A model generated the notes under the pieces. The model was not told where the DNA came from. It saw only the letters and a list, made by a program, of their open reading frames with translations, and did not search any database. Shown one piece after another: positions 55,482 through 64,000 of a stretch of 64,000 bases of DNA (position 1 is its first letter; each line of letters begins with the position of its first letter). Made by a program: the position numbers and the translations under genes. Origin of the DNA: Helianthus annuus (Eukaryota > Streptophyta > Magnoliopsida > Asterales > Asteraceae); NCBI RefSeq assembly GCF_002127325.2, contig NC_035437.2:154735897-154799896 (forward strand), read 5' to 3'.

Positions 55482-58314
55482 AAGAATCAGGAGCCGAGAG
55501 GAGCAAAGGAGTCGTTTGGGAAAGATGAATATTATAGGAAAACTATCTATCAGCAGATCACTCATCAACCGAATCAACAAAAAGAAGCTCAAACGGCACA
55601 TGGAAGAATGATCGAGGATGCAAACAGGAAAGCTTATTATGGCATCGTTGATCAAGATGATGAGAAAATGGCTGAAGGTTTTAGCTGGGACAAGTTTATT
55701 CCAGCTGATTCAAATGTTCAAGCGTTTATTGCACATATTATTCGAAAGCCAGAAATGCTGAAGGAATGATGGAAGTGTTATCGGATGAAGAGAAAAGTGA
55801 AGATGAAGGATCTGTTTCATCTGAAAACAGTTCATCAGAAACAAGTGATAGTGATGAAGAGATGGAACAGATAAATCTTGGAAAAACACATTTATCTTCT
55901 GACACTTTTGAATTTTATTTTGCAGAAAAATTGAGGAAATTGAAAGAGAGGAAAGCTGCAAAAGGATTGAAAGAAGTCAAAGTGGTTGAGAAGTTTGTGG
56001 AAATTGAAAAGATAGTTGAAGTCGAGAAGATCGTTGAAATCACAAAACCCTGTCTTACTTGTTTAGAGTCTTGTAAACAATGTATAGAAAAAGATGAGAG
56101 GTTTAGTGAGTTAGAAAAGTTGAAAGAAAAATTGGTGTTTGATGCAAAGAATTTGAAAAAGTCGTATGATGTATTGAACGGACATGTGAATAGTCTGGAG
56201 AAGACTAATTCTGAAAGAGAGAAAGCTTTGAAGATGATGAATGCTACCATGATGACAAAGCAGAAAGAGATCAACTTATACATAGAAGAATGTGCAAAGT
56301 GGAAGAAAGAGTTGGATAGTGAAGCAGCTGAGAATGAAAGAATCAGAAGATTGTTGCGAAGTTACAAAGGTTGTGACTACATAATCGATAGAATTTATCC
56401 AACAGTTGAAGGATTTGAAGCGTTTAAAGGTGAAGAAACCACGTCAAAGAAGAAAAAGGATACTGGTAAGAAACAGGGTGTCTGTTATAATAAGTGTCCG
56501 CCTCCAATTTGGGAAGGGTACTCGCCTAGAAAACCTAACGAGGAAGAACTAAAACAGGCGGTCAATATTAAGTTAGAATCCGAGATAACCGATGTTTTAC
56601 CAGACAATATTGATGTCACGTTCACAGCGTCCGACACAGATCATGAGTCCGAACTGATAAAACGAGTGGTCGATCAGGTGTTGGATAAGGATGAGGAGTC
56701 AGAGTCAAAGTCCGAGTCCGAAAGTTCGTGTCAGTCAGTCGGGAGTTCAAATTCGTCCGAAAAGAGTTCAAAATCATCGGGAAAACTGGTTTACAGTAAA
56801 GAATTGTTGTTGTCAAAATCTAATTTGAATGATGAAACATTTGAAGTTGTGTATACTTTGAATGATTCTGACAAATTATATTTTGATAAAGAGTTTCCAA
56901 TAAGAGGATACTGGTAAGAAACAGGGTGTCTGTTATAATAAGTGTCCGCCTCCAATTTGGGAAGGGTACTCGCCTAGAAAACCTAACGAGGAAGAACTAA
57001 AACAGGCGGTCAATATTAAGTTAGAATCCGAGATAACCGATGTTTTACCAGACAATATTGATGTCACGTTCACAGCGTCCGACACAGATCATGAGTCCAA
57101 ACTGATAAAACGAGTGGTCGATCAGGTGTTGGATAAGGATGAGGAGTCAGAGTCAAAGTCCGAGTCCGAAAGTTCGTGTCAGTCAGTCGGGAGTTCAAAT
57201 TCGTCCGAAAAGAGTTCAAAATCATCGGGAAAACTGGTGTACAGTAAAGAATTTTTGTTGTCAAAATCTAATTTGAATGATGAAACATTTGAAGTTGTGT
57301 ATACTTTGAATGATTCTGACAAATTATATTTTGATAAAGAGTTTCCAATAAGAGGTGTTAAACCAGAAATGATCAAAAAGGTTTTCAAATTAACAGAAAT
57401 TAATATTTCTGAAATAAAAGATGAAATGGTAAACCAAAAAATTACACCTCAAGAGTACAACAAAGATTAAACAAGAAAAAAGGTTACAATTCTGGTTCTG
57501 GTTTTCAAAAGAAACCAAACCAAAATCGTAGCTACAAAAAGAAAGGACTTGGTTTTATTCCACCTGAAACTATAAAAATGAAAAATTTTCTAAAAATACA
57601 AAATTTGTTTCAGGACCATCTGCTGAAGAGGAAAAGAAGAGCTCATTCTGGAGACAATCAAATCAAGAATTTCTTGCTGAGAAAAAGAAGAATGAAGTTC
57701 AGAGAAAAGAAACCAAAACCTGTTTTAGATGCAATGAAGTTGGACATATTGCATGGAATTGTCCTAAATCAACCAAGACAAAACAGGGAGTTTCTGGAAA
57801 ACTGAAACAAGTTGTTGTTGATAAAACCGAACCATCGACTGAAAAATTTAAAGTTTTCAAAAATTCAACATTTGAAGTTGGTGAGTGTTCGAAGAGATTT
57901 TACAGGCGTAGTGTGAAACTTGACAACCAAAAATGGGTTGTTAAGAAATCTGAGGTAAAATCTGGTGATGAATCTGATTCCACAATATCAGAGGAGCCAC
58001 AGTTTGATGAGAGTGATGAAAACTCAGTTCCTTCAATGGATGATGAGAACTTTCCACCATTAAGGACTGAGAATTTTAAAAGGAAAGTTGGAAAGTCTGA
58101 AATCTCAAAATCAGGGTTATTCTGAAAAGGATAATTTTGATGTTGAGAAAGCATTTAATGGGAAAGTAAAGAAGATTTTCGGAAAAATGGTTGATGGGAA
58201 GGTGAAAGGGGTAAAGGACTTCTACGCTAAAAAGAAAGCAACTTACACCCCAACAAAATCTGAATTGAAATCACCCAAGGCTGGTCAGGCTTGGGTGGAC
58301 ATTTTCTTTGCTTG
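55482..58314 (+). pseudogene. Gag C-terminal extension with coiled coil and second knuckle
   Basis: After a frameshift near 55750, a long open part (55766-56917) encodes an acidic Ser-rich start (SDEEKSEDEGSVSSENSS), repeated EKIVE units and a Lys/Glu coiled coil, then CYNKCPPPIWEGYSP. A 448-bp tandem duplication (units starting near 56465 and 56913) shifts the frame. A further frameshifted part has CFRCNEVGHIAWNC (about 57729-57770), a second CCHC knuckle, and ends AWVDIFFA at 58314. The architecture suggests an originally very long Gag of more than 1,200 residues. Confidence 0.65.
56465..57356 (+). repeat. 448-bp tandem duplication
   Basis: Two adjacent copies (period 448 bp) differ at about three positions. 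448 is not a multiple of three, so the copy breaks the frame. Only three differences imply that it arose after the element inserted. Confidence 0.85.
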
Positions 58315-60440
58315 AAAAAACTGACTTGCCGGAGATCCCAAGTTTGTAATCGTGGATCAGGAATCGGCATCTTTCATGTTTAATAAGGTTGTTTTGAAAA
58401 TGCTTGAAATTGTTAAAATTTTACAGGTTGAATGACTACGCTGGAGCTTCCAGGTTGGTAAGTGCGAAGCAGGAATCGGCACTTTGATGGGCAAAATGTA
58501 GATTCATTCCTACAATTGGTATTGATTGGTTATACCTACAAGTGGTTATTCTTACAAGTGGTTTAGAGGTTGCTTGATTGCAAACAGTGAATCAAGGACA
58601 TTAAGTTGTACTTGATTTACTACATTTGATAAAACTGACAACATGATGAACCATATCCCCGTACTTAAACAAGTGGTAAACTTACAAGTGGTAAAAACAA
58701 ACTCATTTTCCGGAAAAATCATTTTGATTAAAACAAACTTAAGTGTTTTGAAATCTAAATGAGAAAATGGTTTGTGAAAGGGGGAGTTCAGATTGTTTAT
58801 GCCTAGTGAATGGCGAATTGAGGCGATTTGATATCGGTTGTCATGTTTCTGTACAGTTTGTTTTGAATGTTCTTCAAGTGGGTCAAGAGCTTAGATAGTT
58901 TTCAAATTTCTTTAATGTGTTTGCATTTTAGGGGGAGTAGAAAATTTCAGAAAATCCAAAAACATTAGAAAATTTGAAAAAGCCAAAAACATGATAAAAT
59001 TCAAAAATGAGTTTCGTTGAGAAAAGAGGAAATGATAGTACATAAGTGGACTGTCACAACATGCTAAAGAATTCAAAAGTTAAAATGTGATAAACAATCT
59101 CATTGCGGATATGCCAGTAGGTTTTTACACATTTAGTTGATTGTGACGAGATATAAACCTAAAAATTCAAACTTGCTTATTCTGTGGGGAACAACATCTT
59201 GGATATATAGGTAACCCCTGAAATCTTGTTTGAAAGGTCCCTTATTCTGAGATACTAGGTCTTTATGCTCAGTGATATCTGGGGTATTATCCCAGGACTT
59301 TTGCTCTATGGAAGTACTGACCTAGTCCCCCGATAATGCTTTCCGCAAATGCTTGAAACATAGCATCGCCCTCAGCATGCTGATGAAACAATAAAATTGA
59401 TAGTCGCTGCTGTTGAAACAAAAAGATACTCTAAAGGGGACACACCGAAAAGTCGAAGCCGTCATCTCTCTGCGTATACGGAAGTATCGACCTGAGCTCT
59501 CACGGCCCTCGCATCTAATCCCTGAACAGATATCATCTGTGGTATACTCACCTGTAAGACTGAATATTGGGATCTGGATACGGGAGTATATTCAAATAGT
59601 GGGACACACGGATAAGTTCAAGAGCTTAAAATATTAATATCATATCTCGAAACAGTTGAACTTTGTGTGAAAATTTAAGTAGACAAATATACTGACAATC
59701 TAGGTGAATTGTTTAAAACTTAAAATGAAATAAAGCTTAACGGTGTTGGTGACTTGTCTCAAAAACTGATATGATCCTCTTACACGAACTCACAAAAATA
59801 TTGTATGTAAATATTTCTTTACTGCATTTCATGTTTCTTTATTACAAAATCCAAAAAGATTTTCAGTGTGTTTTAGCACAGTTTCAGAAAACTCAAAAAG
59901 ATTTTCGACAACTGATATTGGAAAGCTGATTTTCAAAATTCTGAGTGCTAAACATAATGAGTATAATTTGAGGGGGAGTTAGTTTTAACACTGATTATTT
60001 TTTATCAAACCTTCAAATGGTTCATCAGATTGAAAAATCATTTTGTTTGAGTTTTGAGAGTGAGTATGTGTTTATTTTGAAATATGTATGTAAGAGAAAT
60101 TTACTTTGAGGTAGAGTTTTTCCAGGATAAGATGAGCCAGGTTATTTGTTCATGAGATCTGAGCTAGATGAGACCCAGGTTCCAATACCTGAGGACTCTG
60201 ATTGGAGGTAGCCAGGCAATGATCTTGAGACATGAAGAGTCAGGCTGATTGATATTGAGAAGCTGTTAGATGGAAAGCCAGACAACGATCCTAAAGCTGA
60301 TGATGCTGATGAACTGAAGAAATGCCAGCATATTGCAAGGGGGAGTCTGAAGACTTGCAAGAAGATATTGAGAGAGTAAAGCCCAGAGACAGATCAAGAC
60401 TGAAGATGCGAAGACTCGACACTTAAGACTCGTCAACATC
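58315..60440 (+). other. Non-coding 3' region with repeated polypurine motifs
   Basis: No ORF of substance. Polypurine AGGGGGAG motifs occur near 58783, 58931, 59972, 60338 and 60443; the last is the true polypurine tract at the LTR. A GC-richer block at 59180-59560 contains CAGTGATATCTGGGGTATTATCC-like sequence and stands out from the AT-rich surroundings, possibly a structured or conserved RNA segment. Confidence 0.5.
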
Positions 60441-60452
60441 TGAGGGGGAGTC

Positions 60453-60920
60453 TGTTAGTGCATACATCTGTCGACTTCATCTTGTATCGAGTCTTAGTCT
60501 TAGAATGTTAGATTAGGGCACATTGTACGAGATTTCCCGACATGTCCGTATGTGGGAAACTACTATGTTCGTATATGGGAAACTACCATGTTCGTATGTG
60601 GGAAACTACTAGTTCCGCTTATATGGACATGAGTAGTTCCGCTTATATGGACATGAGAGGTTCCGCTTATATGTACGTGTACATATAAGCGAAACTACCA
60701 ATACTATAAATAGGGTCTTGAACGAAATCATTTGTAACGTTCTTGTTTTCCATACCGAGGTGCTGCCGGTGTGAGATTTGGTTGTAAATGCTGTTATATC
60801 AATCAAAATTGTGATTTAAGTGAAGATCTAGCTGTTTCTACGTCAGGTACTTGTTTTTCGCACCTGTATCTGATCAAAACTCCTCTGATAGACTCGTTCG
60901 GGTCAGAATACGATCCTACA
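60453..60920 (+). repeat. 3' LTR of the gag-only element
   Basis: Direct copy of 51965-52431 with a TATA box at 60704-60713. The true polypurine tract immediately precedes it (60441-60452). The right target duplication TTATT follows at 60921-60925. Confidence 0.88.
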
Positions 60921-60989
60921 TTATTATTATCTTATTATTATTATTATACACGTAACCACACCACCATACAATCACAACCAACTGGTGTC

Positions 60990-61658
60990 TCAGAAACGAC
61001 GCTCCCTCTCGTCGTATTTCCATGAGATCTGTTCCCCCACTTCTTGAATTCGATTTCCTGCATCTACCAGCTCCTCGCCAAAATGGCAGAGTTCAGCCAA
61101 GTTCTCAGTGCTCATAGGTGGGTTTGGTGCAGGTTCAGGGTCAAACTGGGGGAAAAAGGTGTTAAGATTATTTAAGAGATTCTGAAATTGCCAGTCAGTG
61201 GTTCACCATTCTTCCAGCTCTCCTTGTAGAGGTCGGGGGTTGACAATGGGATCTGGGATAGCAGGCTCTAGATTAACTGGAAGTTGTGATTCAACTGGGT
61301 AATTGAAGAGGTTTTCATCGGCAGGTCCGATGAGGTCGCTAAGTGCCAGTTTACGATCCAGCTCCTCCCATGATGGCATTTCCTGGGCTTGCCCGGAATT
61401 TTCCCCAATCTCTTTTCCTTTCCCCTTATCCTTCGGGTCCTCAGGCTTTATAACTTTCTGTACTGCTGGTTTCTTCCTACGCATACGCCTCCAGCCTACA
61501 AGCCTTCTTCTCTTTTTCGTCTTTGGGTTTTCCTGCGGTTGGGCCTAGAACACCATTGGCTCTTCAGTATCAGCCTGGTAGCCAGTGAAAGTGCCGGTAG
61601 TATCCATATCGTTGTTATGGATAGTAAAGTTTCGGAGTGCCTCCGACAGTTCATTCAT
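60990..61658 (-). pseudogene. Leader ORF upstream of chromovirus gag
   Basis: One minus-strand frame of 222 codons runs from ATG 61658 to TGA 60990, broken only by an in-frame TAG (about 61547) and TGA (about 61201). It reads MNELSEALRNFTIHNN, a basic KTKKRRR stretch, then acidic sequence with WEELDRKLALSDLI and ISWKYDERERRF. I recognise no domain. The frame persists over both stops, so it was probably a real protein encoded between the primer site and gag, or an N-terminal Gag extension. Confidence 0.5.
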
Positions 61659-61783
61659 GCTGAGAGCACACATGAAGACACACACAAACCTAAGTTAAAA
61701 AAAATTATTTATTATAAAGTAAATTTTCACGAAATCACAGAATGGCAATCAGAAAAATTATTTCTAAATACTTAATTGGCTTA

Positions 61784-61803
61784 AATCAGTGGCTCTGATA
61801 CCA
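61784..61803 (-). other. Primer-binding site of the chromovirus-like element
   Basis: The minus strand reads TGGTATCAGAGCC close to the 5' LTR edge at 61812, complementary to the 3' end of initiator tRNA-Met. Confidence 0.75.
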
Positions 61804-61811
61804 CCTTTTTC

Positions 61812-62490
61812 TGTCACGACCCCCGTCCCGGTGTTACCCGGTCCAGGAGCCGCGGGACAGAAACCTGTGGTATTGGTTATTTAATTTGGCAGCGGAAATA
61901 TTTGACAGGATCTTTTAAACTGAAAATGCCTAATTATTTTATTTCACAATTTGGGACAAACCCCATAATTTACAGTAAAGGGAATTTCACGAGGGAATCC
62001 CTTGTTTTACAAAACATGTTTATTTGTTTTATTGAGCCACTACTTCAAGCTTGTTAGTGCTCCGTAGCACTTTCCTGGATTCACAGTAGGTCACCTGAAA
62101 CATTTTTGAAAATATTTTATCAGCGGGGAAATACTAGCAAGTCACTCAGTTTATAAAACGACACCTTAGTTATGAATTACAGCATAAGAGCGATTACAAT
62201 GGCTACTATCTTATTTTTATCTGGCGCCTAGTCACACCCTGGTGACGATGGTCATACCACTATTGGGTCCTTTCACCCAAGTAGTGATGATTATCAACGT
62301 TAGGTTTGTGAACCTAACTGTGAGAAATTAGTAATGTGCACAATACCCCACTTGCCAGTGATTCAAGATAACCACGACTTAATCCATGTAATTATAACTT
62401 TGAAAATAATTGGAGTATTGTTAAACATTATTAAAAAAAAGAGAATGACTCACATTGCAGGTTTAATTGGGCAGAGTTTAGCCTACTGAT
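61812..62490 (-). repeat. Partial 5' LTR of the chromovirus-like element
   Basis: Matches 43807-44484 with about 15 differences plus a one-base indel. Homology stops sharply after CCTACTGAT at 62490, where foreign sequence begins. The rest of this LTR, including its promoter half, is beyond the inserted sequence or lost. Confidence 0.85.
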
Positions 62491-64000
62491 GTGGAAAAAG
62501 TAGTTCAACTAAATAAACTAAATTACCCTAAATTAAGACTCAAGTAATAAAAATCTAGACTCTTTAACCTGACTAAACTACTCACCGGCAAGTGTACCGG
62601 TCGACTCTAGCACAGAAAAGTAAGTCCGGATGTCGAACCCACAAGGACTCTAATGAATTACGTTAACGACTAAACTTAGACTAGACACTGACACGACTAA
62701 ACAAATGTTGTGTTTGGGGGGGGGGTTACTAAAAATCTAAAATTGTGATTAAATTGAAATTAAACTAAGACACGAATGAAACTAGGGTTTTAATTCAGTT
62801 GCGATTAAGGACTACCTAGACTTGAATCCAGTTTAACTACGAATGGACTTCTAACGGTTTTATTGATGTATGGAGCCGGGATCGTTAAATACTAAACCTT
62901 AAGGTATTTCAATGCTAAGACTTCCCGACCCTTCTCAGGAAGAAACCTAGGAAACCCTACAAGGCTGTTATGATTACCGACTGTTAGATTTCCTCTCAGT
63001 CCTCTAACGACTCTAAAAGTGCCCTAATACGACTATCTACCTCTCAGCGCGACAATCTAAGGCAGTTCTAGGTTCTAACTTGGTTTACTAGACACAAATG
63101 CAATTAGGGAACTAACGTCGACTTCTCTCAAAATCTAATTTAGCTATATTCTGCACCACGACCTAATAACTAACTCGAGCCTCTCAGCGACAAGTTAAGC
63201 AGAATATTTACTTCTAATTACGTTTTAATTACTGTTTCTAAGGCTATCGCCCGATTTACCCAAAGATCACCCGAACCCGCAAGGATGCAAATAATCAACA
63301 CAGATCTATTATGTGAAAGACATCCACAAAAATCTATGTGAAACAGTAAACAATCCACAATCAAAAGTAAATACGCACACGCACCAAATCAGAAAATCTA
63401 GAACACGTTACTTTCAAAGTCAATCCATAATCAATTCAATAAAAACCGTTAAAAGATCTAAACATAAATTAAACCATCATCAAATCTAGGTAGTATCTAA
63501 AATTTAGCCAAGAATCATGATGTTCAAAACAAACAAAACAAGTTCAAAACAAGAATTCATCGTAAAGTATCGAAAACGCGAAAATAAGGAACACCGGGAG
63601 ATAAAACCCGAAAGATCTTCACTCTCACGATCCAAGCTTCAACCGGATGATTCCCGTTCGGCAAAATACTCCAGAATGCTCAAAATCACCTCCGAAATTC
63701 GTCCTAGGGTTTCTTGATTCGTATTCAGAGTTGTGTTCAGTTTCTTGGAAATCAAAACATCAAAACCCTAATTTTCCCGGAGATTACAACCCGTCGCGTG
63801 ACGTCTAGGGGGGTCGCGTGACGCTGCGCCTCCCTTTCTATTTTTTTTTATTTTTTAATTCTAATCAGCTTCCAACTCTTCCCGACGCGCGTACGAATCC
63901 CGATTTTCTTCCAAACTGCTCGGTTTTGCTCGTTTTTCAACACTTTAAGCTACGGGACCTGAAATCAAAGCTTAACGTCAGCAGTATCGCAGTTCTAACC
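62491..64000. mobile_element. Unidentified insertion in the 5' LTR, runs off window
   Basis: Begins at or just before 62491 (TGTGGAAAAAGTAG if the preceding T is included, which would be an LTR-like TG start). It has features common to plant LTR elements, such as GCAAGTGTACCGGTCGACTC and GGATGTCGAACCCACAAGG. No coding domain is seen to 64000. The (G)9 run at about 62717 and the repeated GTCGCGTGACG (63794 and 63813) are notable. The class is not resolved. Confidence 0.4.

Larger units (their letters stand above)
51965..60920 (+). mobile_element. Gag-only LTR retrotransposon (TR-GAG-like)
   Basis: The 8,956-bp element is flanked by a perfect TTATT duplication (51960-51964 and 60921-60925). 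LTRs of 467 and 468 bp begin TGTTAGTGCATAC and end ATCCTACA. A primer-binding site TGGTATCAGAGC (52434-52445) matches initiator tRNA-Met, and a polypurine tract GAGGGGGAG abuts the 3' LTR. The coding part (54210-58314) resembles a long copia-type Gag with two zinc knuckles. Protease, integrase, RT and RNase H are absent. After 58314 come about 2.1 kb of non-coding DNA. LTRs differ at about 11 positions (roughly 2%). Movement would need a partner element's polymerase. Confidence 0.85.
43807..62490 (-). mobile_element. Decayed chromovirus-like Ty3/gypsy element, multiply nested
   Basis: Read on the minus strand: a partial 5' LTR (62490-61812), a primer-binding site TGGTATCAGAGCC complementary to initiator tRNA-Met (about 61803-61784), a leader ORF, gag, pol, a polypurine tract GGTGGGGAGGA (45118-45108) and the 3' LTR (45107-43807). 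The 679 bp of LTR that can be compared show about 15 differences (roughly 2%), much older than the Tat element. Three later insertions interrupt it: an LTR element at 51965-60920, a solo LTR at 48268-50378 and an unidentified element from 62491. The integrase and C-terminal tail fit a chromovirus, possibly Tekay-type (inference). Confidence 0.85.

Overview
This is a repeat-rich stretch of a plant nuclear genome. The style of the LTR retrotransposons and MITEs, the spliced FRIGIDA-like gene and the mitochondrial COA5/PET191 gene fit a eudicot. The element families look most like those of Asteraceae; that placement is recollection-based inference, not a database result. There are no RNA genes, CRISPR arrays or bacterial features.

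Host genes. Only two are well supported. (1) A complete three-exon COA5/PET191 cytochrome-oxidase assembly factor (6140-8519, +, 71 aa) whose exons are too short to stand out as long ORFs. (2) A seven-exon FRIGIDA-like gene (16952-25394, +) that reads as one 1,841-codon frame carrying three consecutive Frigida domains. It has one N-terminal start region, two fused internal modules of about 2.4 kb, and one canonical C-terminal tail. All splice phases match between modules, so an internal tandem triplication stays in frame. This poly-FRIGIDA gene is the most unusual item in the window.

Left part (1-16.8 kb) is mostly DNA transposons around COA5: a 1.8-kb PIF/Harbinger element with a transposase gene, two 1.4-kb Mutator-like elements with 9-bp target duplications, a hAT-type MITE in COA5 intron 1, a Helitron with a multiplied 3' hairpin, a 3.4-kb solo LTR, and a Harbinger-derived element with a MULE nested in it. 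The last one ends 135 bp upstream of the FRIGIDA-like start codon.

Middle part (25.4-43.8 kb): nested Tourist-like MITEs, a T-rich ACG-punctuated low-complexity tract, and a very young complete 13.2-kb Ty3/gypsy element of Tat type on the minus strand (27756-40925). It has 850-bp LTRs differing at two sites, an intact 1,848-codon gag-pol, and an antisense six-exon additional ORF with its own TATA box and a one-base frameshift. Next comes a (TA)n-flanked inverted-repeat element containing a 21-bp minisatellite.

Right part (43.8-64 kb) is a nest. A decayed minus-strand chromovirus-like Ty3/gypsy element (LTRs 43807-45107 and from 61812) carries a solo LTR inserted in its protease region (48268-50378). 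In its 5' leader it carries an 8,956-bp gag-only LTR element (51965-60920) with no polymerase genes. Its right LTR is broken at 62490 by a further insertion that runs off the window.
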